Shown in pieces: positions 1 through 9,006 of a stretch of 64,000 nt of DNA. Numbering within the stretch: position 1 is the stretch's first letter; each line of letters begins with the position of its first letter. The notes under the pieces were generated by a model. It worked only from the letters and a program-made list of their open reading frames with translations, made no database searches and was not told the DNA's origin. Position numbers and translations under genes: made by a program. Source of the DNA: Ferranicluibacter rubi (GTDB lineage Bacteria > Pseudomonadota > Alphaproteobacteria > Rhizobiales > Rhizobiaceae); assembly GCF_011603255.1 (NCBI RefSeq), contig NZ_JAANCM010000001.1, forward strand, positions 496,001 to 560,000, given 5' to 3'.

Positions 1-1159
1 GCGGCAGGATGGCGACCAGCGCGGCGACCACGACCACGCCCGGCGTGTAGTAACGCGAGAAACGATCGATGAAGCGCTCGGTCGGCGCCTTTGCCTCCTG
101 CGCTTCCTCCACGAGGCGCACGACCCGGGCGATGGTGTTATCGGCCGCTGCCGCCGTCACCGTGACGCGCAACACGCCTTCGCCATTGACGGTGCCGGCA
201 AAGACCGGATCATTCGCGGTCTTGCGGACGGGCACGCTTTCGCCCGTCACCGGCGCTTCGTCGATCGCGCTTTCGCCGGAGATGATATCGCCATCGGCCG
301 GAATGCGGTCGCCGGGGCGGATGCGGATGATGTTGCCGGGAACGAGCGTGTCTGCCGGCACCTCGCGCGTGGCGCCGTTGTCATCGAGGAAAGCCGTTTT
401 CGGCACGAGATCCGACAAGGCCTGGATGCTGCGCCGCGCCCGGCTGGCCGCTACACCCTCCAGCAGTTCGCCGACGAGAAACAGGAAGACGACGGCCGCC
501 GCCTCCTCGCCCGCATCGATGATGACGGCGCCGATTGCCGCGATGGTCATCAGCATTTCGATCGAAAAGGGCGTTCCCGCCAGCGCCGCCATGATGGCGC
601 GCCGGCCGATGGGCACGAGGCCGACGAGAAGCGCAATGAGGAAGGCGTTCGAGGCGAGCGGGGGGAAGAGGTGCCCGACCGCATAGGCCAGCACCAGGGC
701 ACCGCCGCAGAGAAGTGTCAGCCGGCCCTTGTCGGAGGCCCACCAGGGCCCGGACGTTGGCCCGTGGTCGTGCCCGTGCAGGCCCGAGGATGGAGCGGCA
801 GCCGCGTTTGCCGGACTCTGATCATGTTGATGATGCTTGTGGTCATGGTCGCCTTGGCCGTGGCTTTCATGTTCATGGTCGTCATGGGCGTGCCCTCCGC
901 AGCAGGCCGAGGCCTGCGGAGCCGTTTTTACCGGCGTCCGGTTTGCGGGCACGGTCTTGTAGCCGAGACCCGACACCTTGCGGGCCAAAGCGGGAAGGTC
1001 CGTCGTCTCGTCATGGTGGACGGTCATGGCCTGCGTTGTCACCGAGACCGCGACATCGGCGACGCCCGGTAGCCGCCGGACGGCTGTGTCGATCTTGGAC
1101 GCGCAGGAGGCGCAGTCCATGCCTGAAACGTCGAATCGTGTTTGCCGCATCTCGCCCAT
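1..1159 (-). CDS. Heavy-metal P1B-type ATPase (Zn/Cd/Pb exporter), 3' part cut by the window edge
   Basis: Inner-membrane pump that exports divalent soft metals by ATP hydrolysis. About 386 codons are visible. The N-terminal metal-binding domain carries GMDCASC. A His/Asp-rich linker follows (HAHDDHEHESH and further HDH clusters), then membrane segments including SIEMLMTIA and the actuator-domain motif DEAPVTGES. The phosphorylation site (DKTGT) and the CPC metal site lie beyond the left edge and cannot be seen. Three ATGs stand in tandem (first bases 1165, 1162, 1159). The GGAG at 1169-1166 is best spaced for the third, so 1159 was chosen. A MerR-type promoter lies upstream. The His-rich linker and promoter type favour Zn/Cd/Pb over Cu; exact specificity is inferred. 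Confidence 0.93.
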   Translation of the reverse strand, partial: MGEMRQTRFDVSGMDCASCASKIDTAVRRLPGVADVAVSVTTQAMTVHHDETTDLPALARKVSGLGYKTVPANRTPVKTAPQASACCGGHAHDDHEHESHGQGDHDHKHHQHDQSPANAAAAPSSGLHGHDHGPTSGPWWASDKGRLTLLCGGALVLAYAVGHLFPPLASNAFLIALLVGLVPIGRRAIMAALAGTPFSIEMLMTIAAIGAVIIDAGEEAAAVVFLFLVGELLEGVAASRARRSIQALSDLVPKTAFLDDNGATREVPADTLVPGNIIRIRPGDRIPADGDIISGESAIDEAPVTGESVPVRKTANDPVFAGTVNGEGVLRVTVTAAAADNTIARVVRLVEEAQEAKAPTERFIDRFSRYYTPGVVVVAALVAILP

Positions 1160-1185
1160 CATCATCTCCGTCACGTGATGAACCC

Positions 1186-1216
1186 CTTGTAAAGGCTCTA
1201 GCGACTAGAGCTACAA
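1186..1216 (-). promoter_or_regulatory. MerR-family promoter/operator of the metal ATPase gene
   Basis: Read on the minus strand: -35 TTGTAG (1216-1211), a 19-bp spacer, and -10 TACAAG (1191-1186). The spacer holds the perfect dyad CTCTAG-TCG-CTAGAG at 1196-1210. An over-long 19-bp spacer filled by a dyad is the hallmark of promoters activated by MerR-type regulators (ZntR, CadR, PbrR, CueR), which untwist the DNA. No MerR-family gene is visible in the window. It may lie left of position 1 or elsewhere. Confidence 0.8.
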
Positions 1217-1299
1217 GACCGAAAATGATGGGACATGCGTTTCCTGCATCCGAGCCGGACGCGCAGGCGTAAGACGGGCAGCATAAGGATACGAGGATC

Positions 1300-1854
1300 A
1301 TGGCCGAGAGCGAGGACGAACAACGCGACGAGGCGCGCTCAGCGGATCTCGACCATCGGCCCCTGATTGTCACGGTCGAGATGGAGGCGGCGGCGCAGGC
1401 ACATTTCGATCATCTGCGGAGCCGGTATTTCCCGCCGGAGCGAAACTGGCTTTCCGCGCATATCACGCTGTTTCATGCCCTGCCGGGCAAGGAACGAGAG
1501 GCCATAGCGCAGCATCTCGCGCAGGCTGTTGCCGGGCGATCGCCGATCACGGTGACGGTCGAGCGTGTGCGCTTCCTTGGAAACGGCGTTGCCTTTGCGC
1601 TGTCGAGCCCGGCACTACAGGGCCTGCGAGCCTTGCTCGCCCAGCGTTTTCAGCCATGGCTGACGCGGCAGGACGAGCAGGGCTTCCGGCCGCATGTGAC
1701 GGTGCAGAACAAAGTTCCGGCGGAGACGGCGCGTGCGCTTCAGGCCACCTTGTCCGAAGACTTCGCGCCGTGGGATTTTACCGTCACCGGCCTTTCCCTC
1801 TGGCACTATGACGGTGGCCCCTGGGAGAAGGCGGCCCGCTTTCCGCTCTGCTGA
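1300..1854 (+). CDS. 2'-5' RNA ligase / cyclic phosphodiesterase-like protein (2H superfamily)
   Basis: A 184-residue protein with the two HxTx motifs of 2H phosphoesterases, HITL at residues 54-57 and HVTV at 132-135. These supply the catalytic His/Thr pairs for cyclic 2',3'-phosphate or 2'-5' bond chemistry on RNA. The size suits the LigT/ThpR group. The first 20 residues are acidic and probably a tail. GAGG stands six bases before the ATG. The gene is convergent with the DUF6074 gene, with only 5 bp between the stops. The physiological substrate in rhizobia is not established. Confidence 0.85.
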   Translation: MAESEDEQRDEARSADLDHRPLIVTVEMEAAAQAHFDHLRSRYFPPERNWLSAHITLFHALPGKEREAIAQHLAQAVAGRSPITVTVERVRFLGNGVAFALSSPALQGLRALLAQRFQPWLTRQDEQGFRPHVTVQNKVPAETARALQATLSEDFAPWDFTVTGLSLWHYDGGPWEKAARFPLC

Positions 1855-1859
1855 CGGCG

Positions 1860-2177
1860 TCACGTGCGGGCGCGGTGACCGGTCTCCGGGTCGGCATCGG
1901 CGCCGGCTTCCAGGCGCTCGGTGTAGCGGCGCATCATTTCGAGCTGAACTTCGGTCTGGAAGTCCATGACCTGATGGTGGATATCGTCCTCGTCACAGCC
2001 GAGTTTGCCGAGATCATCGGCAAGGCCGCGGCAGGCGGTGCGCCAGTAGGCAATAGCGGCCTCGCCGTGGACGGCCTCGAGTTCGGCCGCGCAACGGCGG
2101 ATCAGGTTTGTCCGTCCGGACAGCGGAAAGGCGATGATCCCGCCATGCGTTTCCCGGGCGTCGTGTCCTGCCTTCAT
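1860..2177 (-). CDS. DUF6074 family protein
   Basis: A 105-residue, soluble, charged protein. The N-terminal IIAFPLSGR segment is followed by a helical region containing RRCAAELEAVHGEAA and YWRT, a pattern typical of DUF6074 proteins, which are frequent and often multicopy in rhizobia. No membrane segment or signal peptide. Function unknown. The start was set at the ATG before KAGHDARE; a GGAG lies rather far (13 bases) upstream. The stop faces the stop of the 2'-5' ligase-like gene. The gene is monocistronic. Confidence 0.7.
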   Translation of the reverse strand: MKAGHDARETHGGIIAFPLSGRTNLIRRCAAELEAVHGEAAIAYWRTACRGLADDLGKLGCDEDDIHHQVMDFQTEVQLEMMRRYTERLEAGADADPETGHRART

Positions 2178-2260
2178 ATTCACACCGATTCTCCTTCTGT
2201 CACACCGATGTAAGGAGATTTTGGTTAACGCTTCGTTTCCAACGTCTTGTTGCTGTTCTC

Positions 2261-2734
2261 TTATGTGACCAGCGGCACAGCGATCGCGCCGAGAACATTG
2301 AGCGCATCGGCGGGCGACAAACGGACCTGCAAGCCGCGCTGGCCGCCATTGATATAGACCAGGGGCTCTGCAAGTGCCGTCTCCTCGATGAAGGTCGGCA
2401 CCGTCTTTTTCTGCCCGAACGGGCTGATGCCGCCGACGTGGTAACCGGTAAGCCGCTCGGCCGCGGCCGGCTTCATCATCGCGGCGGACTTGCCAGCAGC
2501 GGCCGTGGCCAGCTTCTTCATGCTCACTTCGCGATCGGACGGCACGACCACGCAAACCGGTCTGCCATCCACCTCCGCCATCAGCGTCTTCAGCACGCGC
2601 TGCGGCGCCTCACCCATCGCCTCGGCCGCGGCCATGCCGATCCGGTCCACAGAGGGGTCGTAATCGTAGCTGTGGGTGGTGAACGCGGCTCCTGCCTTGG
2701 TCAGCATCTGTGTCGCACGCGTCGTCTTCGACAT
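2261..2734 (-). CDS. ybaK: Cys-tRNA(Pro) deacylase, YbaK/EbsC family
   Basis: A 157-residue trans-editing protein that hydrolyses Cys mischarged onto tRNA-Pro. Family features: the N-terminal THSYDYDPS strand, VLKTLMAEVDG, the SMKKLA segment with the conserved lysine, and VGGISPFGQKK near residue 105. The whole protein is a single YbaK domain of the usual length. It is the last gene of a three-gene minus-strand cluster, 17 bp after the ArsC-like gene, so probably co-transcribed. The longer open frame upstream is only read-through of the neighbouring gene. Confidence 0.9.
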   Translation of the reverse strand: MSKTTRATQMLTKAGAAFTTHSYDYDPSVDRIGMAAAEAMGEAPQRVLKTLMAEVDGRPVCVVVPSDREVSMKKLATAAAGKSAAMMKPAAAERLTGYHVGGISPFGQKKTVPTFIEETALAEPLVYINGGQRGLQVRLSPADALNVLGAIAVPLVT

Positions 2735-2751
2735 GGCCTGTTTCCCTTGGC

Positions 2752-3102
2752 TCAGTTCCCGAACAGCGTGTCGTAGACCTCCGGCCGGAAACCCGCCGTC
2801 AGCGCACCATCGCGATCGAGGATCGGCCGCTTGATCATGGAAGGGTTGGCCAGCATCAAGGCGATCGCCTTTTCCGCGTCGAGATCCTGCTTCTCCGCGT
2901 CCGGCAGCTTGCGAAACGTCGTTCCCGCCCTGTTCAGCACCGTTTCCCAGCCCAAGGCAGCACACCAGCCCGACAGATGCGCACGGTCGACGCCTTCGAT
3001 CTTGTAGTCGTGAAAACGGTATTCCACGGCGTGACCGTCGAGCCACGTGCGGGCCTTCTTCATCGTGTCGCAGTTGCGGATGCCATAAAGGGTCGTGGTC
3101 AC
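2752..3102 (-). CDS. ArsC/Spx-like reductase family protein (YffB type)
   Basis: A 116-residue thioredoxin-fold protein. The single N-terminal cysteine lies in GIRNCDTMKKA (Cys11). It also has the ArsC-family signatures VEYRFHDYK and FRKLPD. This is the YffB subgroup. Whether it reduces arsenate is unproven, and no arsenic genes are nearby; a glutathione-dependent thiol reductase role has been suggested for the group. It sits 3 bp after the AstE-like gene and 17 bp before ybaK, so the three probably form an operon. Confidence 0.85.
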   Translation of the reverse strand: MTTTLYGIRNCDTMKKARTWLDGHAVEYRFHDYKIEGVDRAHLSGWCAALGWETVLNRAGTTFRKLPDAEKQDLDAEKAIALMLANPSMIKRPILDRDGALTAGFRPEVYDTLFGN

Positions 3103-3105
3103 GGG

Positions 3106-4191
3106 TCAGTCCTCCAATGTTCCGGCCCTGCGGCCCGCTCCGGTGATCTCGGCACAGCCGATCTTCATCAGGTCATCCCGGCGGCGGGCAAAGCGTGCCG
3201 ACGACCGCGTGACGACCAGCCCGGCCTGCGGTGCACGCACCTCCACGTCATCTTCCGGAAAGCCGGGACGCGGGACGAGCACGGCCAGAAGATCGCCGGC
3301 TTCCACGCGATCTCCGATGTCGCGATGAAAGAGAATCGTGCCGGGAACAGGGGCCTTGATCATTTCGATCGTGTCGAGTGCGAAAGCCGGGCCACTATAC
3401 GGCTGAAGCGCCGGCGATCCGCCGTTCACAACGCCGCGGGCCTCAAGAAACGCCCAGAGGCCGTCGGCATCGCGCTGCGCCACATCAGGCCCGACATCCC
3501 GACGCCCGCGCAATTCCACCGTGACGGAGAGACGGCCGGGCAACGAGGCACCCCGGCCGCCCTGCTCCTGCTTCCAGGCATAGGAGACGGCCTCCTCGAA
3601 GGCCGAGCTTTCGCCATCGGAGAGAAACACGGCATCCACCTGCAAAGCAGATGCGAGATCGGAGGCCTCGGGCCAGAAGGCGCTGTCGATATAGGCATAG
3701 GGCAGCGATTCGTCGTCGCAATGCAGGTCGAGCACGAGATCGGCGCCGAGCGCACGGTAGAGCAACTCCCGTTTCAACCGCTCCGGCGCGGTAAAACGAT
3801 CGAGATCGACCAGCAGGTCGTTGCGAACAGAGGCAGAGATCAACGGAAAATCGCGATTGTAGTTGCCGCGCGAGCCCAGGTCGAAGCGGCCCTGAATCTC
3901 GCCGAAATGCGACTGCGCTGCGCCGATCGGGTTGGCCTGCGGCACGATGGTGATATCACCGCGGATCGCCCCTGCCGCGTCCGCCGCGCGAAGGCGCGCG
4001 CAGAGACGATGAAGCGTGGCGACGCCCGGAAGTTCGTTGGCGTGCAAGGCCGCCTGAATATAGACCTTCGGAACGGAACCAGCATGCGCGCCGGAAAATT
4101 CGAGCACCGGAACCCGCCAGCTCACCTCCGGCGTATCTCCGGGAATGACGATAACGTCCTGCTTCACCCTGGCCTCCATCCTGTGACGCAA
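3106..4191 (-). CDS. Succinylglutamate desuccinylase/aspartoacylase family protein
   Basis: A 361-residue putative zinc-dependent deacylase (M14-like fold). Metal-binding residues are visible as H50-x-x-E53 in HANELPG and the later histidine in LDLHCDDE near residue 153. The C-terminal part resembles a barrel-sandwich domain (DRVEAGDLLAVLVPRPG), as in the larger members often annotated as M14 family deacylases. No other arginine-succinyltransferase-pathway genes are adjacent, so the substrate is unknown. First gene of the cluster with the ArsC-like gene and ybaK. A second ATG four codons downstream is possible. Confidence 0.82.
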   Translation of the reverse strand: MRHRMEARVKQDVIVIPGDTPEVSWRVPVLEFSGAHAGSVPKVYIQAALHANELPGVATLHRLCARLRAADAAGAIRGDITIVPQANPIGAAQSHFGEIQGRFDLGSRGNYNRDFPLISASVRNDLLVDLDRFTAPERLKRELLYRALGADLVLDLHCDDESLPYAYIDSAFWPEASDLASALQVDAVFLSDGESSAFEEAVSYAWKQEQGGRGASLPGRLSVTVELRGRRDVGPDVAQRDADGLWAFLEARGVVNGGSPALQPYSGPAFALDTIEMIKAPVPGTILFHRDIGDRVEAGDLLAVLVPRPGFPEDDVEVRAPQAGLVVTRSSARFARRRDDLMKIGCAEITGAGRRAGTLED

Positions 4192-4380
4192 CTATAGCCG
4201 AACCGTTGTCTCATTCAAGAACGAAAAGGGAACGACTATTCCTTCAGTGACACGGTCATATGGTGGAATGGCGGAAAAGGCAGGGATGTTCAAGCGACGT
4301 CGGCAGCTGACAGTGCAGTATCCTGCCGACGCACCTCCGCAGACGACGCCCGTCGCGGCGGGAGCACATGCAAGAGAGAG

Positions 4381-4410
4381 CAGGCGCGTCACCCTTTCGG
4401 GTCGCGCCTG
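4381..4410 (-). terminator. Probable terminator downstream of guaA
   Basis: Hairpin with outer arm CAGGCGCG/CGCGCCTG, a 2-nt bulge, inner arm ACCC/GGGT and a TTTC loop. On the minus strand it is followed by the pyrimidine-rich CTCTCTCTTG. It lies 11 bp after the guaA stop. The U-tract is imperfect. Confidence 0.6.
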
Positions 4411-4420
4411 CCTGCTTCGC

Positions 4421-5998
4421 TTATTCCCACTCGATCGTGCCCGGTGGTTTCGACGTCACGTCATAAACCACACGATTGATGCCGCGGACTTCGTTGATGA
4501 TGCGGGTTGCCGTGCGGCCGAGGAAGTTCATGTCGTAGGGGTAGAAATCGGCCGTCATGCCATCGACGGAGGTCACGGCGCGCAGGGCGCAGACGAAGTC
4601 GTAGGTGCGGTGGTCGCCCATGACGCCGACGGTCTGTACGGGCAAGAGCACGGCGAAGGCCTGCCAGATGACGTCGTAGAGGCCGGCCTTGCGGATTTCG
4701 TCGAGATAGACGGCATCGGCCTTGCGCAGGATGTCGAGCTTTTCGCGCGTTACGCCGCCGGGGCAGCGGATGGCGAGGCCCGGGCCCGGGAACGGATGGC
4801 GGCCGACGAAGCGCTCGGGCAGGCCGAGTTCGCGGCCGAGTACGCGGACTTCGTCCTTGAAGAGTTCGCGCAGCGGCTCGACCAGCTTCATGTTCATGCG
4901 GGCCGGCAGGCCGCCGACATTGTGGTGGCTCTTGATCGTGACGGACGGGCCGCCCGAGAAGGACACGCTTTCGATGACGTCGGGATAGAGCGTGCCCTGC
5001 GCGAGGAAGGCCGGAGCGCCCTTGCCGTCCGAGGCGATCTTGGCGGCTTCCGCCTCGAACACCTCGATGAACAAGCGGCCGATGATCTTGCGCTTGACCT
5101 CGGGATCGACCTCGCCGGCAAGCTCGGTCAGGAAGAGGTCCGACGCATCCACATGGACGAGCGGGATATTGTAGTGATCGCGGAACATCTTGATCACTTC
5201 GTCCGCCTCGTTGAGGCGCATCATGCCATGGTCGACAAAGACGCAGGTCAGCTGGTCGCCGATCGCCTCGTGGATCAGCACGGCGGCAACCGAGCTATCG
5301 ACGCCGCCGGAAAGGCCGCAGATCACACGGCCATCGCCCACGTCTTCGCGGATCTTGCGAATCATTTCGGCGCGGTAGGCGGCCATGGTCCAGTCCGACT
5401 TCAGGCCGACGATCTTGTGCACGAAGTTGGAGAGGAGCTTGGCGCCATCCGGCGTGTGCACCACTTCGGGATGGAACATGGTGGTGTAGTAACGACGGCT
5501 CTCGTCGGCCGCGATCGCGAACGGTGCGTTCTCGGAGGTCGCGATGACCTCGAAACCGTGCGGCAGCTGCGTCACCCGGTCGCCATGGCTCATCCACACC
5601 GGATAGCGGCCGCCGACCTCCCACAGGCCATCGAACAGCGGGCTTGCCGCCTTGATCTCGACATCGGCACGGCCGAATTCGGCGGCATGACCACCCTCGA
5701 CGGTGCCGCCGAGCTGGGTGCACATCGTCTGCTGGCCGTAGCAGATGCCGAGCAGCGGAATGCCGCTGTCGAACACCGCCTGCGGCGCGCGCGGGCTGCC
5801 TTCCGCCGTCACGGAGGCCGGTCCGCCGGAGAAAATCACGCCCTTCGGGCCCATGCGGGCGAAGGCTTCCTCGGCATTGTTGAAGGGATGGATCTCGCAA
5901 TAGACACCGGCTTCACGAACCCGGCGCGCGATGAGCTGCGTCACCTGGCTGCCGAAATCGATGATGAGGATGCTGTCGGGATGGGCTATCTCGGTCAT
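4421..5998 (-). CDS. guaA: GMP synthase (glutamine-hydrolysing)
   Basis: Amidates XMP to GMP with glutamine and ATP, the last step of guanine nucleotide synthesis. The N-terminal class I amidotransferase domain has catalytic Cys86 in GICYGQQT and the FHPEV histidine/glutamate. The ATP-pyrophosphatase P-loop SGGVDSS lies near residue 238. The C-terminal dimerisation domain ends in PPGTIEWE. With the start at MTEIAHPDS the protein has 525 residues, equal to the E. coli enzyme. An ATG nine codons upstream is in frame but would add an unusual tail. Single gene followed by a terminator-like hairpin. Confidence 0.97.
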   Translation of the reverse strand: MTEIAHPDSILIIDFGSQVTQLIARRVREAGVYCEIHPFNNAEEAFARMGPKGVIFSGGPASVTAEGSPRAPQAVFDSGIPLLGICYGQQTMCTQLGGTVEGGHAAEFGRADVEIKAASPLFDGLWEVGGRYPVWMSHGDRVTQLPHGFEVIATSENAPFAIAADESRRYYTTMFHPEVVHTPDGAKLLSNFVHKIVGLKSDWTMAAYRAEMIRKIREDVGDGRVICGLSGGVDSSVAAVLIHEAIGDQLTCVFVDHGMMRLNEADEVIKMFRDHYNIPLVHVDASDLFLTELAGEVDPEVKRKIIGRLFIEVFEAEAAKIASDGKGAPAFLAQGTLYPDVIESVSFSGGPSVTIKSHHNVGGLPARMNMKLVEPLRELFKDEVRVLGRELGLPERFVGRHPFPGPGLAIRCPGGVTREKLDILRKADAVYLDEIRKAGLYDVIWQAFAVLLPVQTVGVMGDHRTYDFVCALRAVTSVDGMTADFYPYDMNFLGRTATRIINEVRGINRVVYDVTSKPPGTIEWE

Positions 5999-6083
5999 GC
6001 CTGGCCTTTTCACGCGCGGGATCATTCCGAGCCTTTAAATAAACAGGCCGGCAAGTGCAACGTCTAACCCGCTTTTGCGCAGT

Positions 6084-6746
6084 TCAAAGGCCGAGTGCAC
6101 TCTGCGCCATCGCCGTTTCCAGCCTGTCCACCACGGCTGCGAGCTTCTCGTCGATGACATGGAGATAGGCCGTCCAGTCGGAGACATGGCGAAGCTCGGC
6201 CTTGCCATCGGAAATACCGCGCAGTGCCAGAAGCGGCACGCCGAAGGCCTGGCAGGCGCGCAGCACGGCAAACGTTTCCATATCCACCATATCGGCGGCG
6301 ATGTCGGCATAGGCAGATCCGGAAACGATATTGCCGCCGGTGGAGAGGCTCGCCTCCGCAAGGCCCGGGATGCGCAGGGGCAAGGGAACCGTGACGGCCA
6401 AATCGAGGAAGGGCGTCGCGCCCTTCTCGAAGCCGAGCGGTGAGGCGTCCATATCGCGATAGGCAACCGAGGTGGCCTGATAGATTTCCGCCTGCTCCAG
6501 CGTGGCGGAGCCGGCCGATCCGAGGGAGACGACGAGCGCCGGGAGACGGTTTAAGGTCGAAAGCCGCGACAGCGCGCGCGTGACGGAGACGGCCGCCTCC
6601 ACCGGGCCGACGCCGGTCATCAGCGGCGTCATTCGGGTCTTCAGATGCGGGCCGTATTCGGCCTCCGCCGCCATGACATAGATAATGGCTTGCTCGCCCA
6701 CCGGCTTCAGCAGGGTCTCGGGCATCACATCGGGTTTCTTGCTCAC
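6084..6746 (-). CDS. mtnN: 5'-methylthioadenosine/S-adenosylhomocysteine nucleosidase-like protein
   Basis: A 220-residue nucleoside phosphorylase-fold protein expected to cleave MTA/SAH to adenine and the thioribose. Visible signatures: SLGSAGS (ribose/purine pocket), the VDMETFA segment with the ribose-binding Glu, and the catalytic Asp in GISDGK. The length is slightly below the 230 or so residues usual for Pfs/MTAN. Its ATG overlaps the stop of the upstream thioesterase gene by 4 bp, so translation is probably coupled. Confidence 0.85.
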   Translation of the reverse strand: MSKKPDVMPETLLKPVGEQAIIYVMAAEAEYGPHLKTRMTPLMTGVGPVEAAVSVTRALSRLSTLNRLPALVVSLGSAGSATLEQAEIYQATSVAYRDMDASPLGFEKGATPFLDLAVTVPLPLRIPGLAEASLSTGGNIVSGSAYADIAADMVDMETFAVLRACQAFGVPLLALRGISDGKAELRHVSDWTAYLHVIDEKLAAVVDRLETAMAQSALGL

Positions 6747-7195
6747 TCTGCAAATCCTTCGCGGTCGCGCACGACCATCTTGGTGGCCGTCATCGAGGCG
6801 ATCAGTTTCGGCGGGGCGTCCTGCGACATGGCATAGGCGCGGCCGTCTGAGACGATGATGGTGGTGCCGGGCTTTGTCACTTCGCCGCGAAACAGGAAAC
6901 GCTCGCCCCGGCCGGGCGAGAGAAGGTTAACCTTGAACTCGATGGTCAGCAGCCCCGCATCCGGCTCCAGCACGGAGTAACCGGCATAGGTGCCCGCCGT
7001 TTCCAGCGCGGACGAGATGATGCCGGCATGGAGAATGCCGTGCTGCTGCGTCATCATCTCGTTGAAGGGCAGTTCGATTTCCACCATGCCCTGTTCGACG
7101 CGTGTCAGTTCCGCGCCGATCATGCGCATGAAGGCCTGCCGGTCGAAACTCCGGCGGACACGGGCGCGAAAGTCCGGTTCAGTCGTCTCAGCCAT
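6743..7195 (-). CDS. PaaI-type hotdog-fold thioesterase
   Basis: A 150-residue single hotdog-domain protein. The active-site helix motif HGILHAGIISSALETAG and the VNLLSPGRG strand are typical of PaaI/4HBT acyl-CoA thioesterases. Start chosen at MAETTEPDF with an AGGGG-rich ribosome site upstream. The 3' end overlaps the mtnN start by 4 bp. The acyl-CoA substrate is unknown, and why it is paired with a SAH/MTA nucleosidase is not clear from the context. Confidence 0.85.
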   Translation of the reverse strand: MAETTEPDFRARVRRSFDRQAFMRMIGAELTRVEQGMVEIELPFNEMMTQQHGILHAGIISSALETAGTYAGYSVLEPDAGLLTIEFKVNLLSPGRGERFLFRGEVTKPGTTIIVSDGRAYAMSQDAPPKLIASMTATKMVVRDREGFAE

Positions 7196-7311
7196 GCCCA
7201 ACACCCCTCTGCTACAGCTCCTGACCGGTCCTTGTGCCGGCAACGCGTTTGGAACGGGCGGAGACTGGCACGCAGCTCCCCTTCCCCGCAAGGGCTTGGG
7301 GTTTGCGATCC

Positions 7312-7764
7312 TCAGTTCAGGAGCAGAATAGAGCCGTTGAGAAGCGTCGCAAACGAGACCCACGCGGCATAAGGCATGAAGAGCCATGCCGACAGGCGAT
7401 CCTGCTGCCAGGAGACGGCGATGAAGGCGTAGACCGAGATCAGCAGTGCGAGGATGACGATCAGCGCCAGAGCGATCTCGTGAAAGCCGAAGAACAGCGG
7501 CGACCAGGCGAAGTTGAACAGCATCTGGGCACCCCAGAAGCGCATGGCGCGCGAGCGCCGATGGTGCAGAAAAGTGCGGGCGCCGACATATCCGATGATC
7601 ACGTAGAGCGTGGTCCAGACCGGCGCGAAGATCCAGTTCGGCGGGTTGAACGGCGGCTTCTGGAGGGACTGGTACCATTCGCCGGGGATATTGTTGATGC
7701 CGATGAGGAGGCCGCAGGCGACGACAGCGACGATGAAGAGAGCATAGGTCGGGAGTGGGGGCAT
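7312..7764 (-). CDS. tspO: TspO/MBR (tryptophan-rich sensory protein) family
   Basis: A 150-residue, five-helix integral membrane protein of the translocator-protein family. The hallmark loop is visible: KPPFNPPNWIFAPVWT with following LY, then WGAQMLFNFAWSPLFF. Related proteins bind porphyrins and modulate tetrapyrrole and stress responses in Rhodobacter and Sinorhizobium. That role here is by homology only. It stands alone, 117 bp from the thioesterase gene and 147 bp from the DUF1513 gene. Confidence 0.92.
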   Translation of the reverse strand: MPPLPTYALFIVAVVACGLLIGINNIPGEWYQSLQKPPFNPPNWIFAPVWTTLYVIIGYVGARTFLHHRRSRAMRFWGAQMLFNFAWSPLFFGFHEIALALIVILALLISVYAFIAVSWQQDRLSAWLFMPYAAWVSFATLLNGSILLLN

Positions 7765-7911
7765 GAGGGTCCGATCAAGGGAATGTCCAGCCGGAGCGCG
7801 AATGCTTCGAGACCGGACAGCTGCGAAACTGGGCTTGGGATTTCGGCAAGCGAGGTGGACGGAAAATTAGGGCAGAGCCCAGCGTTTTACAGTGAGGTGC
7901 CGAGGCATAGC

Positions 7912-8994
7912 TCAGGTCGGGCGGGTGCGGACGATATGCTGGTCCCAGGCGATGGAGGTGCTCCTTCTCGCAAAACGGCCGTCATAGGAGGAGACCGCAA
8001 AACCCGGGCCCTGCGCCGGCGCGATGCCAGCGGCATCGGCAAGCCTGTCCAGCCGGACGAAGGCGCCGGTGCGCGCATCGACGGTGACGACCGCCCCGCC
8101 TTTCGGGGAGGCGAGCCCGACCAGGCCTTGCTCGCGGTGGACGGCGATGGCGCCGACGTAGTTGGAAAGCGCCGCCGAGGCTTCCTCCGGCAGGTCGAGA
8201 AAGCGAATGTCCTCGCCGGGCGCGAACACGCCGGCGACGGGCGGGCGGGCATTGCGGGGCCCCTCATACTGGCAGGCAAACCAGATCTGACCTTTCGCAT
8301 CGATGTCCACATGCCGGGTCGAGAGCTGCCGGAGATGCGGCGGCATGACGTGACGCTCGACCAGACGGCCGGTCGCCGTTTCGATGAGCGCCAGGGACGG
8401 CTCCATGTGATCGAGGTTCAGCTTGGTCCGCCCGAAATCCGGATGCGTCTCGATGCCGCCATTGGCGACCACCAGCAGGCGTCCATCCGGCGACAGCGTC
8501 ATATCGTGTGGACCGATGCCATGGGTCGGGAATTCGGCGATGCGACTGAAACCGTCCGTTCCGTCATAGACGCCGATCATGCCGCGATTGGCAGCGAAGT
8601 CGTTCTCCGTCGCGTAGAGCAGCCGACCATCCGCCGAGAAGCAGCCATGCCCGAAGAAATGCCGTCCCTCGCTGGCGGTGATGACGACCGGCTCATTGCC
8701 TGCGGCCCCTTCGAGGATCATCGCGAAGGTTCCCGGGCGACGAGCAAAGGCGACGGTGCGGCCGGATACCGGCGAATGGGCCAATCCATGGGCGCGATCC
8801 GGCAGGACATGACGATCGATGACCTCGCCTTCCTCGGAGACGGTCGCGATGCCGTAGGACCCATCGCCATCTCTGAAGGCGGAGGCAAAGACAGCGTCCG
8901 TCCGGGTAAGAGCCGTGGCGGACGCAGGCGAGAGCGACGCCGCCCAGGCGGCGCCGGCCATAGAGAGGAAGGCTCGTCTGTCGAGAAGCGTCAT
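7912..8994 (-). CDS. DUF1513 protein, Tat-exported, beta-propeller-like
   Basis: A 360-residue protein with a twin-arginine-type signal (LDRRAFLSMAGAAWA) and repeated DGRLL/YVG blades typical of a periplasmic beta-propeller (DUF1513). Conserved segments include FFGHGCFSADG and HGIGPHDMTLSPDGR. DUF1513 genes regularly accompany imelysin and di-haem cytochrome genes, as here. It follows the imelysin-like gene by 12 bp and closes the operon. Function unknown; a part in periplasmic iron handling is inferred from context. Confidence 0.88.
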   Translation of the reverse strand: MTLLDRRAFLSMAGAAWAASLSPASATALTRTDAVFASAFRDGDGSYGIATVSEEGEVIDRHVLPDRAHGLAHSPVSGRTVAFARRPGTFAMILEGAAGNEPVVITASEGRHFFGHGCFSADGRLLYATENDFAANRGMIGVYDGTDGFSRIAEFPTHGIGPHDMTLSPDGRLLVVANGGIETHPDFGRTKLNLDHMEPSLALIETATGRLVERHVMPPHLRQLSTRHVDIDAKGQIWFACQYEGPRNARPPVAGVFAPGEDIRFLDLPEEASAALSNYVGAIAVHREQGLVGLASPKGGAVVTVDARTGAFVRLDRLADAAGIAPAQGPGFAVSSYDGRFARRSTSIAWDQHIVRTRPT

Positions 8995-9006
8995 GACTCA
9001 GCCCCG

